From: Pegoplata infirma
Lineage: Eukaryota; Arthropoda; Insecta; Diptera; Anthomyiidae
Length of the DNA stretch: 64,000 nt
Direction of reading: 5' to 3'
NCBI GenBank assembly: GCA_963921195.1
Contig: OY992536.1
Coordinates: forward strand, 331,965,038-332,029,037
Position numbers and translations under genes: made by a program. Below, piece after piece: positions 10,736 to 22,878 of the stretch. The stretch's first letter is position 1. Each line of letters opens with the position of its first letter. Under the pieces are notes generated by a model that worked only from the letters and a program-made list of their open reading frames with translations, was not told the origin of the DNA and did no database searches.

Positions 10736-13109
10736 TTAGAGATAGAAAAATAGTGTCAACTAAGAATTTCTTGAGATTTTTTTAATGCATTTGGTAATAT
10801 TTTTCTAAAAAAAATTAATCCGCTGGGAACATTTTTATTTTCAAAATATTGGAAAATGTGCGAAAAAAAAATTGGTTTAATGCAAATATCTCGATATTTA
10901 CAAAGATTTTATGCATGTTTGAGTGTGTATTTTAGCTCTAGGTAAGCATAATACAAAATGGTACGTTTGGTAAACTTCGGATAAAAAATTTAATTTTGAC
11001 AATTTTTTTAAAAATGTTAACTTTAAACCGCCATAGTAATGCACGCGAACGGACTTAAATTACTTAATTATTATGTTATTAACTTACAAAGTCTTATCAA
11101 TGTGCCACAAAAAAAAATCGTAATTTTTTTTTTTTTTTAAAAAGTTATTGACAATTGCCCATATCAGTTGAAAATGCGGAAATATATTTTCACGTAAATT
11201 TTGCTACCAAAAAAAAAAATTATTTAGCGAAGCCGCTAAATTAATTTATGGAGTTTGTAATCCCTAAGCCAGCCCGCAGCAGATTTTTCTGCTGAAATCA
11301 GCAGATTTTTCTGCTGTCTTGACAGACTTATCTGCTGATTTAACCCAGGTTGTCAAATTTAGCAAACCGCGTCTACTAAAATCATTTCTCATATGGCTCA
11401 AAAGGGGTGTATTTTTAGTAGATTTTTCTGCTGATTGGACAGAAAATTTATTTTGAGTGTACGTATATACAGTATATCAAGAAATCTTTTTTAAATTTCA
11501 ACTCAGTGAAACTGAAATAAATGTTATAAAAAACCGGCAGTTTTTGGAATTAAGAAAAACTGTAAATGCAGTTGTGTAAACAAGACCTTGAACCATCACT
11601 GAGCAATGTTTAAGGATTACCCCACTTTATCCGTAAAAGTTACAGAGGGTTAAAGTTGAAAAATCGATAAAAATGGCTTGAAATAATACATAGTTTTTAC
11701 ATTATTTCGCTTTTTTTTTTAAGTTCTCCTTATATTTCAATCTTTTCCGGCATAACACAAAGTCAGTACATATAAGAGATTATTTTAATGTTGGTTTGAT
11801 AGATGCTTCATCGCTTGGTAAGAAGTTATAAGACGGTTAAATTTTGAAACCAAAAATTAAGAGTTTTTAAATTTTCGAGGTTTTTTGATCAGGGATTTCG
11901 GCCCCCTCTATAAAATGAAAAAAGTTGAACTAGAGTTGGTAGCTGTTGTAATTCTTAACATTTTGGAATTAATCCCGTTAATGTGCCACGAATAGTTAAG
12001 GAGTTTCAGCAGATCAAAGTTCGCAAGAAAAAACGTAATTTTTTTAAAATACCAGTTTTTCGCGAGGCACATTCGCGGTTTCATTCGAAATTTGGTGGAC
12101 TCTTGCGTAAACCGAGTTTTTTGTGAGTTTACATAAAAAAATCACTGGCGGGTTTATAAAAAATAAATTGCAAAAATTTTATGGCATTTTTGAAAATTGT
12201 GCGAAATTTGCAAATTTGTTTCCTATTTTTTTTAGTAGCAATTAATGCATCATGTTCATTTTAATACACCAAAAGACGTGCCTTAACGAGTAGAACTGAT
12301 TTACTTTTTGACTTTTTACTTTAAGCCATTCTGAGCGGAAAGCGCGATGATTTTATCTAAACCTGTTTTGATCTGGCACATCCAAGGCTTTACACGAAAT
12401 CGGATGAAATTTTTTTTAAATGAAAGCCCACTTGATGTGTCATCATAAAATCACAGGCGGGTTAAAAAATTTTGATGATTATAGATTTTTTGAACCATAT
12501 TAAATTTTCTTGTTATAAAAAAGCATCACCGATTTTTTTTTTAACTACTGGTACAATGATACGATTTTCCGTGATTTTCTTCAGTAATACCAACGCGTAT
12601 TGCCTAAATATGTTATAAAAAATTGTGAAACTTTTCTTTTACCGCGAATTAATCGCGATTTTAGGTTCTTAGATATTTTTTTTTAAATCGTTTGGTCATT
12701 AAAGGGTTAAATTTATATCATATATTTTAGAAGAAATGATATATCCTGGCATGTTTTAATAACGCATGCAACAAATGTGTAGAAAATAAAATCTTTAAAA
12801 TATTTTTAAGATTTTTGAAACCGCTAAATCTTAAAACCGCCATAACTTTTGACCCCCTTGCGCGATTTAATTGACGCGAACGAATTTCTTATTCTTAAAT
12901 AGCATCTAATATTTATGCCAACTTTCATCGATGTGCCATCAAAACAAAAATCACATCTTTTTTAACTCAAAATTTAAGTCTAAAACGGAACTCCTCATAT
13001 ACATCTCCATATAAACTACCCCAACGTTTATACATTTTTGACAATAACGAACCGAATTTGGACACGACTTATGCGGCATTGGATAGGCCTTCAAAAAACC
13101 TTTCGATCT
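10736..13109. repeat. Diverged dispersed repeats, no gene
   Basis: The sequence is AT-rich with loosely repeated phrases (GCGAGGCACATTC, 'TAAACCGCCATA' at 11027 and 12832, 'GTGCCAC'). At about 11275-11440 there is a cluster of CAGCAGATTTTTCTGCTG-type small palindromes. I see no coding frame or RNA gene. Confidence 0.4.
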
Positions 13110-13654
13110 TTAACGTTGCGAATAAGTAATATCAATTGCATAAATATTACTCATTCGCAACGTTAAATCAAAAAAATACAAGCAAATTACAAAATTGTTA
13201 TGAAATTTAAAGTTCAAATGCGATTTTCTCGAAAAAAACGAAGAACGTGTTTCTGAATTTTTTTGTTTGGATGGACAAACATCTAAACTTAAAAAAAAAA
13301 AATTTAAAAAAGAAAAAAAAAATGGCATGTTTTTTAATAAATTGACATTTTTAAAAAATGGAAAATTTCAGAAAAAAAATTAATCGATAGCCCATACAAA
13401 ACTATATAAGAATGTAAATTTTTGAGATTGTGGTGCATTCCGTTTTGATGTGATAAATATTTAATCAAGGCAGCTCGCCACAAATTTGACCAATTTTCCA
13501 ATATTTGACCACGCCTTCTAAGTCCAGTTTTTGAAAATTAGAAAAACGAAAAACGCAATTTTCTAAGTTCCACATAGGGCTATCCATACAACCTATTCAG
13601 AAGTTTATGGTATACGGGTTTTTTTTTCGCTGGACATTTGGTGTGGAATGCCTC
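13110..13654. mobile_element. GGCATTCCACACC foldback family, copy with left arm lost
   Basis: The right arm matches 2700-3234 in order: ATTACTCATTCGCAAC, the ATGGACAAACATCTAAACTT block, ATCGATAGCCCATACAAAAC, the CACGCCT block, and end GGTGTGGAATGCCTC. Of the left arm only about 25 bp around the centre (13111-13135) remain. Confidence 0.7.
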
Positions 13655-13712
13655 CTATATATAATGCAAAAAAAACTATTTCACATATTTCCCTCTTTTT
13701 ATTTTACCATTC

Positions 13713-14353
13713 AGTGACTCCAGAGCTTCGAACGAATTAGTTCTATTGAGAATTAATTTCCAAAAAGTCCAATTCTGTTTTAAAAATTTTTGAATTATCA
13801 TTCCTTACTAGCATTCAACACGAATTAATTCAAAGACTTAATTCTCAAAGCTCAAATCAAATTGAATTAATTCCCCAGAGATTTAATTCCTTGCAAGCTA
13901 ATCATTCAATTGAATGATCAAAATTGTTCATCATTCAAATCTATTACAAATTGAATGATGATTTTTTTATTTCATTCCCTTTATATTTTCAAAAATGTGT
14001 TGTTTGTGTGCATTTTTAACATCTTCATGTGTAAACGATTGGCTGTTGTTTTGTCGACATCTCGTCTGCTGCTTCCCACACAAGCATAAATGTGTGTGTG
14101 TGTATGTGTGTTGTGCTTCACTGTTTAAAATTGAATGATAAGAAAATTTCACCATTCAATTTGTAGTAGATTGATTTGGATAAAAATATAGTTCATTCCT
14201 TAAGAATGGTCATTCTTAAAGAATGAATTCTTGAAAGAATTAATTCAGTGATTTTGAAAGTTGAATGATTTTAGGGAATGCCAAATTCTATTTTTTTAAT
14301 TCGAATTAGAAAATTGAATTAAAGAATTAATTCTTTCGAACCTTTGAGTGACT
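13713..14353. repeat. Palindromic element of GAATTAATTC motifs
   Basis: The ends AGTGACTCCAGAGCTTCGAA and, inverted, AGTCACTCAAAGGTTCGAA flank a stretch full of AATTAATTC/GAATGA motifs in both orientations. A TG microsatellite lies at about 14092-14110. No gene. Confidence 0.6.
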
Positions 14354-15482
14354 TGCAGCTTATTTCGTGAGCTAGATATTAGATAGCAATCCATTTAAGA
14401 AAAAGTTTTCAATAATACACCTAATTATTATCAAACGATTATTTTTGTTAAATGTGCTGTTTAGGTAATTTTCGAGCTTTAATTTAAGCTTAATGGCTCT
14501 AGATTGAGTAAATATTAAACGTGCTACGAGGGTCGAAATGGAAATTGAAATTATTGAAAGATGTTTTTAGAAAATTTCTTAAAAACATTTTTAGGTCGAT
14601 TTTACCCAAGCTCAAACATTAAAAATTTTAAAAATAGTCTAATAGTATATAGTCAATTATCAAATAATTTTTCCAATGACCCATAGAAACAAAAAATTTT
14701 AAAATGCAGTCACGAAATCCAAATTTTTTGACCTAAAATTCTTTCAATAACCAATTTTTAGTAAACAAAAGAAATGGTAAATTTTTTTTATATCTTATTA
14801 CTATACACTTAGGTGTACTAAAATTATTATACAATTAAGGGGCATGTCACAGACTCAATTCCGTTCGGATTTGAGAAAAGTGGTTTACTCGTAAAACGCA
14901 AAACGAATATTATTTTTTCGAAATGAAATCACCTTCAAAAATCAAAGTGGAATTGAATTGCATAAAAGTGGTTTCATTCCGAAAAAAAACATATTTGCTT
15001 TGCGTTTTACGAGTAAACCACTTATTCCACTTCCGAACGAAATTGAGTCTGTGACATGCCCCTAAATCTTTTCATTGTTTACAAAAAACTGGTGGTTAAA
15101 AAATTCGGATTTCTTCCACTGTGTTTTAAAATTTTTGGTTTTTGTTTGGGTCTTTGGAAAAATTATTTAATAAATGAATATTAACTAGTGGACTATTTCT
15201 TAAATTTTTTATGTTTGATCTTAGATAAAATCGACCTAGAAATATTTTTAAGAAATTTTCTAACAAAGCTATTTCAATAATTTCAATATCCATTTCGACC
15301 CTCGTAGCACATTTAATATTTAGACAATCTGAACGTCATTAAGCTTTAATTAAAGCTTGATTAATTACATACACAGGACTTTTTACAAAAATACTTATTT
15401 GATAATAATAACGTCTATGTTGGTAAACTTTGTCTTGAATGGATTGCTAACTAATATCTTTCACACGAAATAAGCTGCGAGC
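14354..15482. mobile_element. Foldback element of about 1.1 kb carrying a MITE in its loop
   Basis: The left arm (CTTGCAGCTTATTTCGTG..., later CGTGCTACGAGGGTCGAAAT) pairs with the right arm (...ATTTCGACCCTCGTAGCAC, ending CGAAATAAGCTGCGAG). The arms are about 400-480 bp. The MITE at 14839-15062 sits between them. No coding frame. Confidence 0.7.
14839..15062. mobile_element. Near-perfect palindromic MITE, GGGGCATGTCACAGACTC ends
   Basis: This 224-bp element begins GGGGCATGTCACAGACTC and ends with its complement. The arms extend through the motif GTGGTTTACTCGTAAAACGC. TAA flanks both sides (14836-14838 and 15063-15065), a target duplication expected of PIF/Harbinger elements. It lies in the loop of the surrounding foldback. 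Assignment to PIF/Harbinger is inferred from the target site only. Confidence 0.7.
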
Positions 15483-15483
15483 C

Positions 15484-15684
15484 ACCGTATATGTCAAACT
15501 TCAGGAGCCTCCGTAAAGTCTTTCAGAAGTTAGCGTGTTTTCAACGGACAGACAGACGACGGACGGATGGACGGACATCGCTAGATCGACTTAAAATCGA
15601 TCAAGGATCATGAATATATATACTTAATGGGGTCCTAGACCAATATTTCGATGTGTTACAAGCGGAATGACAAACTTATATATT
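15484..15684 (+). mobile_element. Fragment of DINE-1-like element
   Basis: It matches 4639-4838 closely: CAAACTTCAGGAGCCTCCGT, the GACAGACG/GGAC microsatellite, ATCGCTAGATCG, and ATATATACTTAATGGGGTC. It lacks the start and the final GGAGGGTATA. Confidence 0.7.
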
Positions 15685-18075
15685 AGGGCGGAGTAATTTT
15701 TTTTCAACAAAATCGTCTAACAAACCATGTCTCAAAAATCAGTTTTGACCCCCCCAATTTTCAAAAATAGTTTTGCGCGATATACGACTTTTTTAGCTGG
15801 GCTTATTATTTGGAATATATTGTTTTACTAATAAATGTTGCTTTTATTTTGTATTAAGAGGTGTACCTGGTATTTTTGGGTACGGGGAATCCATATTTGA
15901 TATTTATTTTGCTCTAAACCGCCGCTAGAGGGCGCTAAAAAACTAAAATTGGACTTGGGTCTTCAGATTTTTTTTTATTATGAAGGCAGATACTCTAAGG
16001 AGCAATTTAGACATTCCTATTTACAGTTTAATTAAATTCCAAAAATTGTCGAGCTCTTAACTCGTTATTATTTAAATCATTTCATTCCCCGTATCATTCC
16101 ATTACATTCCCCGTTCTATTCCATTTCGTTCCCTGTTCTATTCATTCCAATCAATGAATTCCAATTCATTTCCTTCCATGTAGGCTTCATTCCTTTCTGT
16201 ATAACATGTGTTAAAGAAATAAAAACAGTACCATATTACCCTACCTTAACCAATTGTTTACTCCTTTTAACCATTAAAAATTTTAATTTTAAAATATGTC
16301 CTTTTCTTTATTGTTAATTTTGCTGGAGGATTTCAGGGGATAGAAAAATTACCACAGTACAACAATTTACGCATATAACCCCATTAAAATCTAAATTTCC
16401 AGAAAGTACTTTTTCTGAATGATTTATTGGGCTGGAGGATACCACATTTCAAGTTCCTATGAGCAATATTACAATAGATAGAAAAGGTTACAAAGTTCAC
16501 TACTGTACAACTATTTGCTTCATTAAAATCGGAATTTCCAAAAAGGACATTTTTCAGAATGTTTTGAGATCGGATGAGTAGTCCCGGAGGTTTTTAAATT
16601 TTAAGTCTTTTAACCCAAAGTTATCTTTAAAATAGGTGCAGTCAATGAAACCCATGCTAACTCACCTTGAAGGAGAATTTTAAATATTGGTGAAAGAATT
16701 TTTGAAACATCACAAAAAGTTTCGTATATTTTAAAATTTCACGTCGATGAGCCGTAGCCTATATCTTACTTGAAGGACCATTCTTAATATTGGAGAAATA
16801 ATTCTTTAAAATCGAATTAGAAGTTTCGGAGATTTTTAAATTTTAAGTTTTCTTTACCAAAACTTGGCGTAGAAGGGGTGTGGCCGACGAAAGCTAACCC
16901 ATGTCCACCATGAAGGACCATTCATAATACATATTGGTGATCAAATTTTTGAAATCGGATGAATAGATTCATAATATTTAATTTTTATATTTTTCTTGAC
17001 CAAAGAGGGCGTAGAAATGGGTGTGGTCAATGAAACCAAGCATATTTTCACTCCAAGCAATGCATTGCAATGGTGGAAAAATTTTGGAAATCGGATGAGT
17101 AATTTTGGAGATTTTAAAATTTTAGTTTTTTTTTCCAAAAATTGGTTAAGGAAGTGGACGTGGTCGAAGAAGTGGGCGAGGTCGATGAATCCTTGCCTAT
17201 GTCCACCCTGGAGGGACACTCTAAATATTGGTGAAAACATTTTTGAAATCGGATAAGAAGTTTCATAGATATTAAAATATTAAGTTTTTTTTACAAAAGT
17301 GGGCGTAGAAGTGGGAGTGGTCGTTGAATCCTAGACTATGTCCAACCTGAAGGAGTACTCCAAATATTGGTAAAAAAAAATTTAAATCGGATGAGTACCC
17401 AGGCAGAAACTGCCAACCGTTCCAAAGAAAAAGTCTCGGCAAAGCACTTTATTTTTTGTGTAGAAGTTAGTATGAATTCTATAAAATGCTTTCCAAGCGC
17501 TTTGCCAGTGTTTTTCTATTTAAATCCGTTCAAAGTATAAACTTTTTATTAAAATTTATTAATTTTCATAACAATTGGAATATTTTTTATTTCCCTGCAG
17601 GATAAGTGCCCGGTCCTTGATAGTTCTCGTGGTATGTCACTTATACACAATGACCTACATATTACAAACTTGACACCTTTTATATAAAAACACCTGTTTC
17701 TTTCGTGAAGAAGTGTCTTAAATACCCGTTTGGGTTCATACCCGCTTTCAAATACCCGCTTTCAAAGCGCTTTAAAATAGCAACGGCATACCGTTTACCG
17801 TGGTTATCATTTTGGACGCTGGGAGAGTACTATTGGTAAAAAAAAAAATTGAAATCGGTTTAGCAGTTTTGGAGATTTTTAAGCTTTACGTTTTTTGGCA
17901 AAAAGTGGGCGTAGAAGTGGGCGTGGTTGATGAAACCTAGCCTATGTCCGTCCTGGAGGAACACTTTAAATATTGCTGAAAACTTTTTTGAAATCGGATA
18001 AGTGGTTCCGGAGATTACTTTCTACAAACATACATACAAACAAACAAACATTACCTCTTTATAATATTAAGTATA
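15685..18075. mobile_element. Helitron-like repeat with reiterated 'GGGCGTGG...ATCGGATGAGTA' modules
   Basis: From about 16560 a module of roughly 150-200 bp is repeated with variations: ATTGGTGAAA, GAAATCGGATGAGTA, GGAGATTTT, GTGGGCGTAGAAGTGGGCGT, then a block like CCTATGTCCACC. It closes with ACAAACATACATACAAACAA and GTATAGATATAG. At 16070-16330 a CATTCCCCGTATCATTCC-rich block also occurs at 20750-21060. Open frames inside the modules (16941-17256, both strands) are judged accidental because neighbouring modules do not keep them. Confidence 0.5.
17398..17823. mobile_element. Small TIR element (CCCAG...CTGGG) within the Helitron-like repeat
   Basis: The ends are CCCAGGCAGAAACTGCC and GGACGCTGGG, and a shared GAGTA lies at or near both borders. 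It interrupts a module that continues after 17830. Similar interior phrases (GCAAAGCACTTT, GTTATCATTTTGGACG) recur diverged at 33985-34450, so a second decayed copy probably lies there. Confidence 0.5.
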
Positions 18076-18100
18076 GATATAGAAGTATATATATAGACTA

Positions 18101-18905
18101 GGGCAAGTACTTTTATGCATCTAAAAAACGAAAATATGTGCCTATAATATGCATCTAAAATTCCAAAATATGCACTAAAAACTTCAAAAATATGCATCTA
18201 AAAATTATTGTTTTTACTAAAAAAAATAATTTGTCAACATAAATTAGGCTTTGTCCAATACTTTAAGGCCCTCGACAATTCTTAAAAATGTTTTTTTGAG
18301 TGGAAAAAATTTTTAATTAGTAAAATATTTTTTACTTGAGAAGTTTTTTCTGTGAGTCACAGAATATTTCTGAAGTTAAAAATTTTATAAAAGAAAAAAA
18401 AAATTATACAATCTATTTCTAGAACAAGTTAATTTTAAAAACTTTTTTTGTTCTTTTTTCTAAAAAAAAAAATATTTTTTTGGAATTTTCTGATTTTCAA
18501 GTCAAAAAATTAACTCAAAGGCAAAAGACCTTACCCCAAAATAAAGCAAAATAAAAACGCAATTTTCCTGTAAAAAAATCTTAAATTCGAAAACATTATA
18601 TCTCAGAATAGGAACATTTTAAATAGGAAACATTTCTCAGAATCTAAAAGTTATACTTCCAGAATTAATTTTCTATAAAAAATGCATCAGAATACGATTT
18701 CTATACATACATAAATATATTTTTTTAAAGAAATTTAAATTTTCCTACGGAAGTTTTGAAAAAATATTGATGAAAATATGCAAAAATATGCAACTACAAA
18801 TCAATGCCATTTTGAATGCAAATTCATTAATTCGGATAGATATTTAATTTATGTTATACTTACAGTGCTGAGTAAAAATATGCATTTTCATTAAAGTACT
18901 TGCCC
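18101..18905. mobile_element. TIR element with GGGCAAGTACTTTTATGCAT ends
   Basis: It is 805 bp, beginning GGGCAAGTACTTTTATGCAT and ending ATGCATTTTCATTAAAGTAC then TTGCCC. ATATGCA motifs recur inside. There is no coding frame and no clear target duplication, so the family is not assigned. Confidence 0.65.
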
Positions 18906-19221
18906 TTTTAATTACCTACATAACATTTTTTTTTTAATTATACTATAGAAGCGTTTCTAATCAGTTGACAACCACTGTACGTACATGCATACATATATGT
19001 ATTTACATATTATGTTGTACCTACATATGTATGAACAATAATAATTATAAATTATATTTTTGTGACAATTTTCAGCTATTTCATGGCCAGTCATGTTAAT
19101 CTTATATTAACACAAATGAATGATAATGGTAGCCGCTGACATCTCAGTTATGTACAAAACTACACTTAAAAAAAATTTACTTAATTTATGTCAGAAAATT
19201 TTATAATAATTACTTACATAT
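18906..19221. other. AT-rich spacer
   Basis: Only short CATA/TACA-type simple repeats (18980-19030) were noted. Confidence 0.4.
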
Positions 19222-20231
19222 GAGGCATTCCACACCAAATGTCCAGCGAAAAAAAAAATACATGTGTACCGTAAGCTTCTGAATAGGTTGTATGGATAGC
19301 CCTATATGGTACTTATAAAATTGCGTTTTTGGTTTTTCAATTTTTCAAAAACTGGAGGCGTGGTCAAATATTGCCTTGATTAAATATTTATTACATTAAA
19401 ACGGAATGCACCACAATCTCAAAAATTTACATTTTTATATAGTTTTATATGGACCAACGGATAATTTTTTTTTTTTTTTTGAAAATTTTCTGAAATCTTC
19501 CATTTTTTAAAAAAAGTCAATTTATCGAAAATCCGGCCACTTTTTTTAAAGTTTAGATGTTTGTCCATCCACGCAAAAAATTCAGAAACGCATTTTTCGT
19601 TTTTTTTCGAGAAAATCGCATTTGAATTTTAAATTTCATAACAATTTAGTAATTTGCTTGTATTTTCTTGTTTCAACAGAGCGTATGAGTAATATTTATG
19701 CAATTGATAATACTCATTCGCAACGTTAAAACAAGAATATTCAAGCAAATTACAAAATTGTTTTGAAATTTAAAATTCAAATGCGACTTTCTCTATAAAA
19801 GCGAAAAACGCTTTTCTGAATTTTTTTGTGTGGATGGCAAACATCTAAACTTTTAAAAACAAATTTAAAAAAAAGTGGCCGAATTTTTGATAAATTGACT
19901 TTTTCAAAAAATGGAAAATTTCAGAACAGGTTCTGAAAATTTTCCAAAAAAAAATTTTATTCGATAGCCCATACATAACTATATAGGAATGTACATTTTT
20001 GAGATTGTGGTGCATTCCGTTTTAATGTGATAAATATTTAATCAAGGCAACTCGCCACAAATTTATCCATTTTTCCAATATTTGGCCACGCCTCCTAAGC
20101 CCGGTTTTTGAAAATTTCAAAAACCAAAAACGCAATTTTCTTAGTTCCATATAGGGCTTTCCAAACAACCTATTCAGAAATTTACTGGACACATGTTTTT
20201 CTGTAGCAGGACATTTGGTGTGGAATGCCTC
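19222..20231. mobile_element. GGCATTCCACACC foldback family, complete copy 2
   Basis: It is a palindrome of about 1.0 kb with ends GAGGCATTCCACACC and GGTGTGGAATGCCTC. The arms and centre (ATACTCATTCGCAACG) match copy 1 at 2151-3234, with a shorter left arm caused by a small internal deletion near 19360. No frame. Confidence 0.8.
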
Positions 20232-20514
20232 ATATATGGGTCATTTCATATCAACGGGGCCCCAAAAATTTTATTAATCGTACACTATGAAGCAATTACA
20301 CTGTAAGTATAATTTTAACTTTGAAATGACACACCAAAACGCCACGACACGTAAACTTAATTTTGGGTCGTAAAATCCAGTGGCATTCTCCGTTTTGACA
20401 GGTCAGGTCAAAATCGAAGGATGTTTCATTATTAAATTGCGATTTTCAAGCGAATTTTTATTATATTTTTCTTGGAAAATCCTTCAAAAACTGAAATTAC
20501 TTTATTTAGAACTA

Positions 20515-21060
20515 GCGGGCCCGCCCGGAACTTTGTCACTGGTAATATTAAATGCCGTATTAAAAAAGGATCATGATTAGAATCCCCATTTCTAAAATTC
20601 TCCCCTACAGAATCTTTATTTTATTAAGATTTAATCATTGAAGTCTTTCATAAAACTATTTAGAATAAACAATAAAATTAAAAACGGCCCGTTGTTCCGA
20701 TAAAAAAATTTCTTGAAAATTTTCGAGCCCTCACATCGTAATTATTGAAATCGTTTCATTCCCCGTATCATTCCATTTCGTTCCCCGTTCTATTCCATTT
20801 ATTTTCCTGTTATATTCATTCCAATTTATTGAGTTCCAATTCATTGAGTTCCAATTCATTTCGTTCCAAATAATTTCGTTCCATGTAGGCCTCATTCCGT
20901 TCTTTATGACATGTGTTAAAGAAATAAAAACATTTTAGGGTCATTATCTCAATTGTTTTAAAAAGTACCATATTACCCTAACTGAAACCATTGTTAACTC
21001 CTTTTACCCCTTAAAAATTTTAATTTCAAAATATTTTTTTTCTCTTCATTTTTAATTCTG
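20515..21060. mobile_element. Fragment of the Helitron-like repeat seen at 15.9-16.4 kb
   Basis: It starts near AACTAGCGGGCCCGCCCGG and shares the CATTCCCCGTATCATTCC and ATGTGTTAAAGAAATAAAAAC blocks with 16070-16330. The 66-codon frame at 20380-20580 overlaps the start and is not convincing. Confidence 0.5.
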
Positions 21061-21828
21061 CTGGAGGAAAAAAAAGTCTCAGATTCTGAGACATTTTTCG
21101 TAAAGAAGAAGTCTTATATTCTGAGACATTTTCCCTATAAAAAATATTTTTTTCACGAAAAATGTCTGAACATCTGATGTTTTCTATGTTGGGAGAATTT
21201 CTTTTATTAAAAAATTCTCTTCTCATGTATACGAAAAATTTACATTTTTTTTTTGAAACCAATTAAAAAAAGCTTTTCTAAACGAAATATGATCATGAAA
21301 AACAAACCTCCTTCGGCAAAAACTAATAAGTTTGATGATTTTATAGCTTTCCCATCACTTTTTATTTGTAAAAAAAACGTATCCCTTTTTTTTGCTCGTC
21401 AACAAAGGTTTGAACTTATTTAAAAAAATATTTTTTATAAACTTTTATTTTATAAATTACTTTATTTTTGGAGTATATAATTTTTATTACATACAAAAAC
21501 TTGAAATTAAAAATTGAATTTAATTTTTGTTTAATTTTTTTAGACTGACCTTCGAAAATTTATTTCTACATTAAAATTTCTATTTCATAAAATTTAATTA
21601 TTGAATTAATTCATGTCTAAATGAATTCTTTAAATTGAATTTTTGAAATGAACGTTTTGTAGATTAAGTAAACAAAATAGACCGTACAACGCGCGTATTA
21701 ATCACCCCACAATTTGAAATACAAACATTTTGATTAAACAAATTGAATTTACCAAACAATTAAAAAAATCTTTAAACTAAATTTTGATTCATAACTGAAA
21801 ATTAACAAATAATCTAAAACTAAAAGGG
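21061..21828. other. AT-rich sequence with decayed TCTGAGACATTTTT satellite units
   Basis: At 21075-21165 degenerate copies of the 35-bp satellite motif (TCTCAGATTCTGAGACATTTTT) are visible. The rest holds nothing recognisable. Confidence 0.45.
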
Positions 21829-22251
21829 CATTTAAATAAATAAACCCAGGTCTTCTATACAAAGAATTTATTTATTAAATTTTTTGTTTTGAGATAAAGT
21901 ATCAATTTTTAATTGAAACAGTATTGAATCTAATTTATTTTTATTACCTACACAGAAAAAAAAAATTTGTCAATACAATTAATTTCATTGTTAATACAAT
22001 TAAACATTTAATTGAAACTGAGCCTACATTGGATTTTGTCATTTAAATAAATAAACCCAGGTCTTCTATACAAAGAATTTATTTATTAAATTTTTTGTTT
22101 TGAGATAAAGTATCCATTTTTAATTGAAACAGTATTGGATCTAATTTATTTTTATTACCTATCACAGAAAAAAAAAATTTGTCAATACAATTAATTTCAT
22201 TGTTAATACAATTAAACATTTAATTGAAACTGAGCCTACATTGGATTTTGT
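21829..22251. repeat. Tandem duplication, unit about 211 bp
   Basis: The segment from CATTTAAATAAATAAACCCA to TTGGATTTTGTC occurs twice in a row (21829-22039 and 22040-22251) with almost no differences. The duplication includes the left end of the TIR element (CACAGAAAAAAAAA), so two left ends are present, at 21951 and about 22163. Confidence 0.85.
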
Positions 22252-22465
22252 CAATACAACATTGACTTTTGTAACTTTTTAAAAAATATCAACTCGTTTT
22301 TGTCAATTAAATTCATTGTTGTATCAACAATGAAATTAATTGAAAAGTTTGTAATAAATTATATTAACGGAAATAAACATGCTATAATGTCATTTTATTG
22401 AAAAAAAATCTAAAAATAGAACAAAAAAAATCTAAAAAAAAAAAAAAAAAAAAAAAAAAACAGTA

Positions 22466-22537
22466 GCCGGCAGCTGGAATCGAACCCGCAACGAACATGA
22501 TACGAGTCTAGCACACTACCACCGTGCTATGCCTTGT
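22466..22537 (-). ncRNA. tRNA-like unit 1 with polymerase III-type boxes
   Basis: On the minus strand TAGCACGGTGGTAGTGTGC resembles a tRNA D-arm/A box and GGTTCGATTCC is a perfect B box. A T-run of about 27 (22434-22460) follows a few bases after the end, in the position of a Pol III terminator. The T-stem pairs at 4 of 5 positions and the acceptor only partly. The anticodon stem does not fold, so it is tRNA-derived and probably not a functional tRNA. Confidence 0.6.
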
Positions 22538-22650
22538 ATATATTTGTAATTGACTATACGCGTATATTAAAGGAAATAAACCGGTTTTAATGTTATTTTA
22601 TTTAAAAATAATATAAAAAACTAAAAAAAAAAAAAAAAAAAAAAACATCT

Positions 22651-22718
22651 AGCGGCAGCTGGATTCGAACCGGCAACTAACATGGTACGAGTCTAGCACA
22701 CTACCACCGTGCTATTTC
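22651..22718 (-). ncRNA. tRNA-like unit 2 with polymerase III-type boxes
   Basis: It is nearly the same as unit 1: TAGCACGGTGGTAGTGTGC, B box GGTTCGAATCC, and a T-run of about 23 (22623-22645) just downstream on the minus strand. The spacing to units 1 and 3 is about 160-185 bp, so the array is a tandem one. Confidence 0.6.
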
Positions 22719-22806
22719 TCATATATATTGTACTTGACTTAACACGTATAAAAGGTGTTGCAGAATACCAAAACAAAAATAATTTAAAATAAAAATAAAA
22801 AAATGT

Positions 22807-22878
22807 TTCCGCCAGCTGGCAGCGAACCCGGAATGTTCATCATTTAAGTCTAGCACACTACCACCGAGCTATCGTCAC
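22807..22878 (-). ncRNA. tRNA-like unit 3, more diverged
   Basis: The A-box region TAGCTCGGTGGTAGTGTGC is the closest of the three to a standard tRNA D-arm. The B box is degraded (GGTTCGCTGCC) and the terminator is only seven T. Confidence 0.5.

Noticed and set aside
16941..17256. 99- and 86-codon frames on opposite strands
   Set aside because: They lie in a reiterated Helitron-like module. Adjacent modules carry stops in the same register.
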